Of a stretch of DNA of 57,350 bases, positions 19,560 through 26,446 are shown piece after piece (positions within the stretch are counted from its first letter, which is position 1; the number at the start of each line of letters is the position of its first letter). The notes below the pieces were generated by a model. That model was not told the DNA's origin and made no database searches. It was given only the letters and a program-made list of their open reading frames with translations. The translations under genes and the position numbers were made by a program. The DNA is from VRUE01 sp036403515 (GTDB lineage: Bacteria; Actinomycetota; Thermoleophilia; Solirubrobacterales; 70-9). Location: NCBI GenBank assembly GCA_036403515.1, contig DASWQV010000112.1:1-57350 (forward strand), given 5' to 3'.

Positions 19560-20246
19560 GTGAGCCTCGCTACGCCTGACGCCAAGGGACCGCTGCGCCG
19601 CGAGCGGCTGCGCACCGCGCGCCTCTACTTCTGCTGCGACGCCCGCCCGCACGGCGAGGACCCGGAGCCGCTGCTGCGGGCGGCCCTGAACGGCGGCGTC
19701 GACATCGTCCAGCTGCGTGAGAAGTCGCTGCCGCGGCGGGAGATCGAGCGCTCTGCCCTCACCTTCCGCCGTCTCTGCGATACCTACAGCGCCCTCTTCA
19801 TCGTCGACGACGACCCTGACCTGGCGCGGGCCTGTGACGCCGATGGGGTGCACGTTGGGCAGGACGACATGCCAGCTGCGGCGGTGCGCGAGGCCCTTGG
19901 TTCCGACGCGATCATCGGCCTTTCCACCCATTCCGAGGAGCAGATCGCGGCTTCCGCCAAGCAACCGGTCGACTACATCAGCGCCGGCCCGATCTGGGAG
20001 ACGCCCACCAAGCAGGGCCGCCCGGCTGTCGGCCTCGAGCTGATCGCGCACGCTGCCGCCAACGCGGCCCACCCCTTCTTCGCAATCGGCGGCATCGACC
20101 CCTCCAACGCGGCCTCTGTGGTTCAGGCCGGGGCGCGCCGGCTCTGCGTGGTGCGGGCGATCCGCGATGCGACAGACCCCGCCGCGGCTGCCGAAGAGCT
20201 GCGGCGCGCCTTTGCCGAGGCCGGGGATGTGGCGCCAGGTGGTTGA
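19560..20246 (+). CDS. thiE: Thiamine-phosphate synthase ThiE
   Basis: About 228 residues. It joins HMP pyrophosphate to thiazole phosphate. Motifs are LYFCCDARP, VDIVQLREKSLPRREIE (pyrophosphate site), LFIVDDDPDLARACDADGVH (VGQDDMP follows), GLSTHSEEQ, YISAGPIWETPTKQG and FFAIGGIDPSN. The start is uncertain: GTG 19560 sits 6 bases after GATACT, as in other leaderless genes here; an in-frame ATG at 19536 is possible but overlaps the divergent riboswitch. It is divergent from thiO-thiSG and lacks its own visible riboswitch. Confidence 0.93.
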   Translation: MSLATPDAKGPLRRERLRTARLYFCCDARPHGEDPEPLLRAALNGGVDIVQLREKSLPRREIERSALTFRRLCDTYSALFIVDDDPDLARACDADGVHVGQDDMPAAAVREALGSDAIIGLSTHSEEQIAASAKQPVDYISAGPIWETPTKQGRPAVGLELIAHAAANAAHPFFAIGGIDPSNAASVVQAGARRLCVVRAIRDATDPAAAAEELRRAFAEAGDVAPGG

Positions 20247-20288
20247 CCAGGGGCCATTCCGAAATCCGCCGTGCGCGGAGGGTCTCTG

Positions 20289-20792
20289 ATGACCTCCAAA
20301 CCGCGCAAGCGCAAGGAGCGAGGCGCCCCGCCCACACCACGCGAGCGGATGGAGCGCGGCTACGCCAAGGCCGAGGAGCGCAACCAGGCAGCCCGCGAGG
20401 CCTTGGAGCCCCTGGCCGCGGGCGAGCGCCCCCTGGTCGTCACGATCGGCGCCGTGGTTGCCGCGCTGATCGCGGCCTCAATCGTGATCGGCTACCTCGC
20501 CGGCACCGAGGTAAACGGCGAAAAACCTCACTTCGTCCAGGTGCTCGCTCCGGCGATGCTGATGGCGATCATGGCCTGGGGGATGTGGCGCGCCCGCTAC
20601 TGGGCCGTGCTCGGCTTCCAGTTGATCCTCGTCTTCCTGATCTTCAGTGCCGTCTACGGGCTGGCCCTGCAGGCGGCGACGGTGGCCCAGGTGCTGGCGA
20701 CGCTCGCCCTGCTCGCCGTCGCGGGCAGCTTCTTCTTCTTCATGGTCAAGGCGATGGCTCGCATACAGATGCCGACTCGAAACCCCGATTAG
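20289..20792 (+). CDS. Predicted membrane protein, four helices
   Basis: 167 residues, no recognised family. The first ~50 residues are hydrophilic and basic (KPRKRKERGAPPTPRERMER). Four hydrophobic segments follow at about residues 56-78, 88-104, 109-127 and 134-152. The ATG at 20289 follows the GGAGGGTCTCTG stretch. It lies between thiE and lpdA in the same direction; no functional link is evident. Confidence 0.7.
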   Translation: MTSKPRKRKERGAPPTPRERMERGYAKAEERNQAAREALEPLAAGERPLVVTIGAVVAALIAASIVIGYLAGTEVNGEKPHFVQVLAPAMLMAIMAWGMWRARYWAVLGFQLILVFLIFSAVYGLALQAATVAQVLATLALLAVAGSFFFFMVKAMARIQMPTRNPD

Positions 20793-20828
20793 GCAGCGGG
20801 TGATTCCGGTTCTATAGGCTCAGCCACC

Positions 20829-22196
20829 GTGGCTGACTCTTACGACGTGATTGTCATTGGCGGGGGGCCCGGCGGCTATGTGGCCGCCATTCGCGCCGCC
20901 CAACTGGGCAAGAAGACCGCGGTTGTCGAGCGCGACAAGCCGGGCGGGCGCTGCCTCAACTACGCCTGCATCCCGGCCAAGACGGTGCTGCGCACGGCTG
21001 AGATTTACGACCAGGCCCGTGACAGCGCCGAGCTCGGCGTCGTCGCCAACGACGTCTCGATCGACTGGGACGCGCTGGGCAAGCGTCGCGTCGCCGTCTC
21101 GGAGTCGCTCTCCGGCGGCGTCAGGATGCTCTGGGACAAGAACAAGATCACCTTGATCGAGGGCGAGGGCACGCTCACCTCGGAGGCCAACGTCAAGGTC
21201 GGCGACGAGGTCTACGAGGCCGGCTCGGTCGTCCTGGCCACCGGCTCGGTAGCCCTGCCGATCCCCGGTGTCGAATTCGGTGGCCGCGTCGTCGATACCT
21301 GGGGCGCCTGGTCGCTGCCAGAGCAGCCGAAGAAGATCGCCGTCGTCGGCGCCGGCGCCTCGGGCTGCGAGATCGCCTCCGCCTACGGCCGCTTCGGCAC
21401 AGAGGTGCTGCTGATCGAGATGCTCGATCAGATTCTCCCCACCGAGGACAAGGACATGGCCCGCGTGGTCGAGCGCGCCTTCAAGAAGCAGAACATCACG
21501 ATCTCCACCGGCGCCCCGGTCGAGAACGTCGAAGCCGGCGATAGCTCCGTCAAGCTCACCTACGGAGACAACAGCGCCGAGGTCGATTACCTGTGCATCG
21601 CCGGCGGCCGCTCCGCCGACGTCCAGGGCCTCGGCCTCGACGACGCCGCGGTCGAGCTGACCGAGAACGGCAAGGTCAAAGTCGACGGGTACAACCACAC
21701 TTCGAATCCCAAGGTCTATGCGATCGGCGACCTGACAGGCGCCAAGGCGCTCGCACACAAGGCCTCTGAGGAGGGCGTCGTCGCGGTCGAGCACGCGGCC
21801 GGCGAGCCGACCCATGCGGTCGACCAGAACCTCGTTGCCGGTGCAACCTTCTGCCATCCGCAGGTAGCGAGCGTCGGCCTCACCGAGGCGGCCGCCAAAG
21901 AGGCCGGCCACCAGATCAAGGTCGGCAAGCAGAAGCTCGGCGGCGTCGGCGGCGCCACGGTCTACGACGACAAAGACGGCCTGGTCAAGCTCGTCGTCGA
22001 CTCCAAATACGGCGAGGTCCTCGGCGCCCACATTGTCGGCAACCGCGCCTGCGACATGATCGCCGAGCTGGTCGCGACGATGGCGCTCGAGGGCGGCTAC
22101 CAAGAGCTGGCCCGGATCGTCCATCCCCACCCGACGATCTCCGAGGCGATCCTCGACGCCGCCCGGGCCGTCGACGGCTGGGCAATCCACGCTTGA
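20829..22196 (+). CDS. lpdA: Dihydrolipoyl dehydrogenase (E3)
   Basis: 455 residues; flavoprotein that reoxidises dihydrolipoamide on E2 with NAD+. It has YDVIVIGGGPGGYVAAIRAA (FAD), the redox disulfide in GGRCLNYACIPAKT, VVGAGASGCEIASAYGRFGT (NAD), YAIGDLTGAKALAHKASEEG and the C-terminal HPHPTISEAI His-Glu pair. The disulfide segment reads RCLNYAC rather than the common TCLNVGC. GTG start with TAGGCT ending 8 bases upstream and no Shine-Dalgarno, so probably leaderless. E1 and E2 genes follow after one intervening gene. Confidence 0.96.
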   Translation: MADSYDVIVIGGGPGGYVAAIRAAQLGKKTAVVERDKPGGRCLNYACIPAKTVLRTAEIYDQARDSAELGVVANDVSIDWDALGKRRVAVSESLSGGVRMLWDKNKITLIEGEGTLTSEANVKVGDEVYEAGSVVLATGSVALPIPGVEFGGRVVDTWGAWSLPEQPKKIAVVGAGASGCEIASAYGRFGTEVLLIEMLDQILPTEDKDMARVVERAFKKQNITISTGAPVENVEAGDSSVKLTYGDNSAEVDYLCIAGGRSADVQGLGLDDAAVELTENGKVKVDGYNHTSNPKVYAIGDLTGAKALAHKASEEGVVAVEHAAGEPTHAVDQNLVAGATFCHPQVASVGLTEAAAKEAGHQIKVGKQKLGGVGGATVYDDKDGLVKLVVDSKYGEVLGAHIVGNRACDMIAELVATMALEGGYQELARIVHPHPTISEAILDAARAVDGWAIHA

Positions 22197-22241
22197 CGTA
22201 CCTCACTTAGTCGCGGACGCACACCGGCATAGAGTCGTAGC

Positions 22242-22826
22242 GTGGCGGACGCGACTTTCTACTTCGACCTCGGCTCACCGTACGCGTACCTGAGCGCCGA
22301 GCGGATTAGCGCTCTCTTCACCGAAGCGGGACTCGAGCAGCCGGAGTGGCAGCCGGTCCTGCTTGGCGGGCTGTTCAGGACCTTCGATCGGGATTCATGG
22401 TCGAAAGGGCCGGGGCGGGACGAGGGAATCGCCGAGATCGAGCGGCGGGCCGCCGCTTACGGCCTGCCGCAGCTGTCCTGGCCCGAGCCTTGGCCCGGCA
22501 ACACGCTCTTCGCGATGCGGGCGGCGACCTTCGCCAAGCAAACCGGCCGCGCCGTCTCCTTTGCCCTCGCCGCCTTCCGCCAGGCCTTCGCCGCCGGGCG
22601 CGACCTCTCCGAGCCCGACAACGTGCTGATCGCCGCCGCCGCCTGCGAGCTGCACCCCAATGCCCTGCTCAAGGCGGTGGAGACCGAAATCGTCAAGCAC
22701 GCCCTGCGTGATGCGACGGATTCCGCTGCCGAGCTGGGTGTGTTCGGCGTCCCGTCGCTGGTCGTCGACGGCGAGGTCTTCTGGGGCGACGACAAACTGG
22801 AGGAGGCGGTCTCCGCGGCGAGCTAA
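22242..22826 (+). CDS. DsbA-family protein, HCCA-isomerase/oxidoreductase type
   Basis: 194 residues of the thioredoxin-like DSBA superfamily (PF01323). The start FYFDLGSPYAYLSAERI is typical of 2-hydroxychromene-2-carboxylate isomerases, where a Ser replaces the CxxC motif, so glutathione- or thiol-linked isomerase chemistry is more likely than disulfide exchange. The cis-Pro segment GVFGVPSLVVDGEVFWGDDKL is well preserved. GTG start with TAGAGT 6 bases upstream. It lies between lpdA and pdhA and may share their transcript; its substrate is unknown. Confidence 0.85.
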   Translation: MADATFYFDLGSPYAYLSAERISALFTEAGLEQPEWQPVLLGGLFRTFDRDSWSKGPGRDEGIAEIERRAAAYGLPQLSWPEPWPGNTLFAMRAATFAKQTGRAVSFALAAFRQAFAAGRDLSEPDNVLIAAAACELHPNALLKAVETEIVKHALRDATDSAAELGVFGVPSLVVDGEVFWGDDKLEEAVSAAS

Positions 22827-22836
22827 GGTGGCCTCG

Positions 22837-24015
22837 ATGGCTGATCTGCCCGACGCCTCCACCGCCTACGAGCTGCTTGCGCGGATGGCGCTGATCCGCC
22901 GCTTCGAGGAGGAGGCCGGTCGCCAGTACCAGCGGGCCAAGGCGGGCGGCTTCCTGCACCTGGCGATCGGCGAGGAGGCGACGATCGTCGGCACGGCCTC
23001 GGTGATGCGCGACGAGGACTACCTGATCGGGACCTACCGCACCCATGGCCACGCGATCGCCCGCGGCACCGACCCCAAGCACGTGATGGCCGAGCTCTTC
23101 GGCCGCGTCGACGGGACCAGCGGCGGCCGCGGCGGCTCGATGCACATCTTCGACGCCGAGCACCGCTTCATGGGCGGCTACGGAATCGTCGGCGGCAACC
23201 TGCCAATCGCCGCCGGCCTGGCGCTCTCCTCGGACTTCAAGGGCGAAGATGCGGTCACCGTCTGCATGTTCGGCGATGGCGCCTCCAACGCGGGCAACTT
23301 CGGCGAGACGATGAACCTCGCCGCGCTCTGGAGCCTGCCGGTCCTCTTCCTGGTCGAGAACAACCTCTACGGGATGGGAACATCGGTCGAGCGTCACTCC
23401 GCCCAGACCGACCTCTCCAAGAAGGCCGAGGGCTACGGGATTCCGGGCCAGCGGATCGACGGCATGGACGTGCTCGCGGTGCGCGAGAGCGTCGCCGAGG
23501 GGATCCGGCTCGCCCGTGAAGAGCGCCGCCCAACCCTGATCGAGGCCTTCACCTACCGCTACCGCGGCCACTCCGCCGCCGACCCGGAGGTCTACCGCGA
23601 GCGCGAGGAGGTCGAGGAGTGGCGCGAGAAGGATCCAATCGAGAGCTTCGCCCGGCGCTGCGTCGAGGCTGGGGTGCTCGGCGAGCGCGAGGTCCAGGAG
23701 GTGCGCGACAAGGCCGAGGCGGCCGTGCTGGAGGCGGTCGAGTTCGCCGACGCCTCGCCCGAGCCGGCCCTCGACACCCTGTACGAGAGCCTCTACGTGC
23801 TCGACAGCGCCGCCGGCTGGTACGCGGTCGACGAGCGCAGCCCGGAGCCGCACCGTGGCGAGCGCGAGGGCGACATGCCCGACGCCGCTCGCGAGCTGGC
23901 CGAAGCCGGAGCCGCATACGCCGGCCAATCAGAAGGCCCCCGCCCTAACCCGGCCGTCGATGGAGACGCCGAGCTCGGCACCGAGCCAGAGGTGGCCGAG
24001 GAGGTGGAGGACTGA
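22837..24015 (+). CDS. pdhA: 2-oxoacid (pyruvate-type) dehydrogenase E1 alpha
   Basis: 392 residues. Thiamine-diphosphate-dependent decarboxylase alpha chain. HLAIGEEATIVGTASVM, YLIGTYRTHGHAIARG, GGRGGSMHIFDAEHRFMGGY and the ThDP motif GDGASNAGNFGETMNLAALW are present, followed by YRYRGHSAADPEVYRE. The ATG at 22837 has AAGGTGG upstream; an in-frame GTG at 22828 is possible. A C-terminal acidic tail of about 60 residues is longer than usual. The TGA overlaps the next ATG. Pyruvate is the likeliest substrate, but branched-chain or acetoin use cannot be excluded. Confidence 0.92.
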   Translation: MADLPDASTAYELLARMALIRRFEEEAGRQYQRAKAGGFLHLAIGEEATIVGTASVMRDEDYLIGTYRTHGHAIARGTDPKHVMAELFGRVDGTSGGRGGSMHIFDAEHRFMGGYGIVGGNLPIAAGLALSSDFKGEDAVTVCMFGDGASNAGNFGETMNLAALWSLPVLFLVENNLYGMGTSVERHSAQTDLSKKAEGYGIPGQRIDGMDVLAVRESVAEGIRLAREERRPTLIEAFTYRYRGHSAADPEVYREREEVEEWREKDPIESFARRCVEAGVLGEREVQEVRDKAEAAVLEAVEFADASPEPALDTLYESLYVLDSAAGWYAVDERSPEPHRGEREGDMPDAARELAEAGAAYAGQSEGPRPNPAVDGDAELGTEPEVAEEVED

Positions 24016-25004
24016 TGACTGCGGTGCGGATGCGTGAGGCGCTGCGCGACGCAATGGCGGAGGAGATGCGCCGTGACGAGGCGGTTTTCGTGATGGGCGA
24101 GGACGTCGGCGTCTTCCAGGGGGCGTTCAAGGTGACCGAGGGCCTGATCGACGAGTTCGGCGAGCGGCGCGTGCGCGACACGCCGATCTCCGAGAACACG
24201 ATCGTCGGCGCCGGGGTTGGCGCAGCGATGGGCGGGCTGCGCCCGATCGTCGAGCTGATGACCGTCAACTTCTCGCTGCTGGCCCTGGACCAGATCGTCA
24301 ACCACGCCGCCGCGATCCCCTACATGTTCAACGGCCAGGCCCGGGTGCCGATGGTGATTCGGATGCCCGGCGGCGGTGGCCACCAGCTCGGCCCAACTCA
24401 CTCGCACAGCTTCGAGGCGCTCTTCCTGCAGGTGCCGGGGCTGCTGGTCGCCTGCCCCTCGACGCCGGCCGACGGCAAGGCGCTGCTGAAGGCGGCGATC
24501 CGCGATGACAACCCGGTCGTCTTCATCGAGCACGAGTACCTCTATGGGCGCCGCGGCGAGGTCTCCGAGGACAGCGATGAGGTGCTGCGCTTCGGCGAGG
24601 CAGCGGTGCGCCGCGAGGGCTCCGACGTGACGATCGTCGGCATCCTCAAGATGGCCCATGTGGCCGAGGAAGCGGCGCGGGTGCTTTCCAACGAGCACGG
24701 CGTCGAGGCCGAGGTGATCGACCCGCGCACCCTGCGCCCGCTCGACCTCGACACGATCCTCGAGTCGGTGCGCAAGACCAACCGGGCGGTGATCGTCGAG
24801 GAGGGCTGGCCGCACGGCGGCGTCGGGGCGAACCTGGCGGCCCTGATCACCGAGCAGGCCTTCGACCACCTCGATGCGCCGGTCCAGCGGGTCACCGGGG
24901 CCGATGTGCCGATGCCGTACTCGCGGCGGTTGGAGCAGGCGGCGATCCCGCATGAAGAGCACGTGGTGAAGGCGGCCTTGGCCGCGTTGGAGGGCTCGAT
25001 CTGA
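24015..25004 (+). CDS. pdhB: 2-oxoacid dehydrogenase E1 beta
   Basis: 329 residues, partner of the E1 alpha chain. MTAVRMREALRDAMAEEMRR, VFVMGEDVGVFQGAFKVT, RVRDTPISENTIVGAGVGAA, the MPGGGGHQLGPTHSHSFEAL block and FIEHEYLYGRRGEV are standard for PDH/acetoin-type E1 beta. Stop/start overlaps on both sides (TGATG at 24013-24017 and 25002-25006) indicate coupled translation with E1 alpha and E2. Confidence 0.94.
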   Translation: MTAVRMREALRDAMAEEMRRDEAVFVMGEDVGVFQGAFKVTEGLIDEFGERRVRDTPISENTIVGAGVGAAMGGLRPIVELMTVNFSLLALDQIVNHAAAIPYMFNGQARVPMVIRMPGGGGHQLGPTHSHSFEALFLQVPGLLVACPSTPADGKALLKAAIRDDNPVVFIEHEYLYGRRGEVSEDSDEVLRFGEAAVRREGSDVTIVGILKMAHVAEEAARVLSNEHGVEAEVIDPRTLRPLDLDTILESVRKTNRAVIVEEGWPHGGVGANLAALITEQAFDHLDAPVQRVTGADVPMPYSRRLEQAAIPHEEHVVKAALAALEGSI

Positions 25005-26317
25005 TGGCCGAGGTGGTGATGCCGAGGCTTTCCGACTCGATGGAGGAGGGGACGATCCTGCAGTGGCTCAAGCAGCCTGGCGACGACATTGCCATTGGAG
25101 ACGAGCTGGTGGAGATCGAGACCGACAAGGCCAATATGGCCTACGAATCTGATCTCGCCGGGACCCTGAGTGAGATCTTGGTGCAGGAGGGTGAGACGGT
25201 GGCTATCGGGACACCTATTGCGGTGGTGGGCAGTTCGGGGGGAGGGACCGAGCGCTCGGCCGCGGGTCCTGTCGTAGGTGAAGGGGGGACACTGCGGGCG
25301 GGGGCTTCGCCTCCGTCCTCGACCCCCCCAACACCTACGCCACCCGCGGAAGAGGCGATCGAAGCTCCCGCCACTTCAGACGGCAATGGGCGTCCGAAGG
25401 CGTCTCCCGTCGCTCGCCGCATGGCCAAGGAGCAGGGTCTCGACTTGGGAAAGCTTCAAGGGTCGGGGCCCGGCGGGCGGATCGTCAAGGCGGACGTCGA
25501 GAAGGCCACTTCCGCGGGTGGCGCGGGCTCGGGGGGGCAGAGAACGGAGGCGAAGCCCCCGCCCGCAGGTCCCCCCGAGGTCGTGACAGGACCCGCGGCC
25601 GAGACCCCCGGTCCCGAAACCGCCAAGGGACAGGTCAGCTACGAAGACCTCTCGAAGCTTCAGTCGACGATCTCCAGGCGGATGGCGGAGTCGAAGGCGA
25701 CTGCGCCACACTTTTACCTGGAGGCCGAGATCGATATGAGCCGGTTGGTTGCGGCGCGGGCGCAGATCAAAGCGGGGGCGAAAGAGGGCGATGTCGTGCC
25801 CTCCTTCAATGACATGGTGGTCAAGGCTTGCGCGCTGGCGCTGCGGGAGCACCCGCGAGCCAATGGGGCCTATCGGGACGGACGGTTCGAGCTCTACTCG
25901 CGGGTCAACGTCGGGGTTGCCGTGGCCGCTCGCGATGCGCTGGTTGTCCCGACCGTCTTCGATGCCGATCAGAAGAACCTGCGGCAGATCGCGACGGATT
26001 CTCGGGCGCTGGCGCAGCGGGTGCGAGATGGACAGATCACTCCGCCCGAGCTCTCCGGGGCCACGTTCACCGTCTCCAACCTGGGGATGTTCGGGATCGA
26101 CAGCTTTGCCGCGGTGATCAATCCGCCCCAGGCGGCGATCCTCGCCGTTGGCGCGATCACCGAGCGGCCTGTCGTTCGGGACGCCGAGATCGGGACCGCT
26201 CACCTGATGCGCGTCAACCTCGCCTGCGATCACCGCATCCTCTACGGCGCCCCAGCGGCCGAATTCCTCGCCCGCATCCGTGCGCTCCTGGAAGAGCCCC
26301 TCGCCCTAGCCCTCTAG
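25004..26317 (+). CDS. pdhC: 2-oxoacid dehydrogenase E2, dihydrolipoyl acyltransferase
   Basis: 437 residues. One lipoyl domain (1-75, Lys42 in EIETDKANM), a peripheral-subunit-binding domain at about 131-170 (KASPVARRMAKEQGLDLGKL), and the catalytic domain from about 205. The catalytic motif reads D-H410-R-I-L-Y414-G, with Tyr in place of the usual Asp; this variant is known in plastid/cyanobacterial-type E2 chains, so it is not taken as inactivation. The two interdomain linkers each contain a copy of a palindromic repeat (25260-25349 and 25512-25598) in opposite orientations. Confidence 0.93.
   Translation: MAEVVMPRLSDSMEEGTILQWLKQPGDDIAIGDELVEIETDKANMAYESDLAGTLSEILVQEGETVAIGTPIAVVGSSGGGTERSAAGPVVGEGGTLRAGASPPSSTPPTPTPPAEEAIEAPATSDGNGRPKASPVARRMAKEQGLDLGKLQGSGPGGRIVKADVEKATSAGGAGSGGQRTEAKPPPAGPPEVVTGPAAETPGPETAKGQVSYEDLSKLQSTISRRMAESKATAPHFYLEAEIDMSRLVAARAQIKAGAKEGDVVPSFNDMVVKACALALREHPRANGAYRDGRFELYSRVNVGVAVAARDALVVPTVFDADQKNLRQIATDSRALAQRVRDGQITPPELSGATFTVSNLGMFGIDSFAAVINPPQAAILAVGAITERPVVRDAEIGTAHLMRVNLACDHRILYGAPAAEFLARIRALLEEPLALAL
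25260..25349 (+). repeat. Palindromic coding-region element, copy 1 (E2 linker 1)
   Basis: Outer ends are CCGCGGGT (25260-25267) and ACCCGCGG (25342-25349). Inside are CGTAGGTG/CACCTACG (25273-25280, 25332-25339), a GGGGGG/CCCCCC pair, and the central TGCGGGCGGGGGCTTCGCCT with a CTTCG turn. It is read in frame in the E2 gene as TLRAGASPPSSTPPTPTPP, between the lipoyl and subunit-binding domains. Confidence 0.8.
25512..25598 (-). repeat. Palindromic coding-region element, copy 2 (E2 linker 2, inverted)
   Basis: The same element in opposite orientation, bounded again by CCGCGGGT (25512-25519) and ACCCGCGG (25591-25598), with inner arms CTCGGGGGG/CCCCCCGAG (25528-25536, 25571-25579). Its reverse complement shares CCGCGGGTCCTGTC, TGCGGGCGGGGGCTTCGCCT and GCCACCCGCGG with copy 1. 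In the E2 frame it encodes GSGGQRTEAKPPPAGPPEVV, between the subunit-binding and catalytic domains. Confidence 0.8.
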
Positions 26318-26323
26318 CACCAG

Positions 26324-26363
26324 CGGTCGTACTTTTCACCGGTATCCGGAAAGAAGTGCGACC
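26324..26363. repeat. Palindromic intergenic repeat, imperfect copy
   Basis: GGTCGTACTTTTCACCGG and CCGGAAAGAAGTGCGACC form a stem of 18 positions with a few mismatches and a TAT loop. It belongs to the same family as 26395-26435, 31 bases away. The pair lies between the convergent E2 and membrane-protein genes. Confidence 0.75.
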
Positions 26364-26394
26364 TCATCAAGCTCGCTTCGCGATGTCCACGTTA

Positions 26395-26435
26395 CGGTCG
26401 TATTTCTTTCCGCTGAGCGGAAAGAAATACGACCG
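26395..26435. repeat. Palindromic intergenic repeat, perfect copy
   Basis: CGGTCGTATTTCTTTCCG (26395-26412) and CGGAAAGAAATACGACCG (26418-26435) are exact reverse complements with a CTGAG loop. It sits 12 bases beyond the stop of the minus-strand membrane protein and 78 bases after the E2 stop. It could stop transcription from both sides, though no T-tract follows. Left-arm copies also occur at 26324 and 17276. Confidence 0.85.
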
Positions 26436-26446
26436 CTGGGTGAAAG

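Noticed and set aside
26228..26245. E2 as an inactivated pseudo-enzyme because of the missing Asp
   Set aside because: The His and surrounding motif are intact and the Tyr variant is known in plastid-type enzymes; the gene is in a complete operon.
26395..26435. Classical Rho-independent terminator
   Set aside because: The hairpin is perfect but no T-run follows, and related copies occur elsewhere; described as a repeat, with termination only possible.
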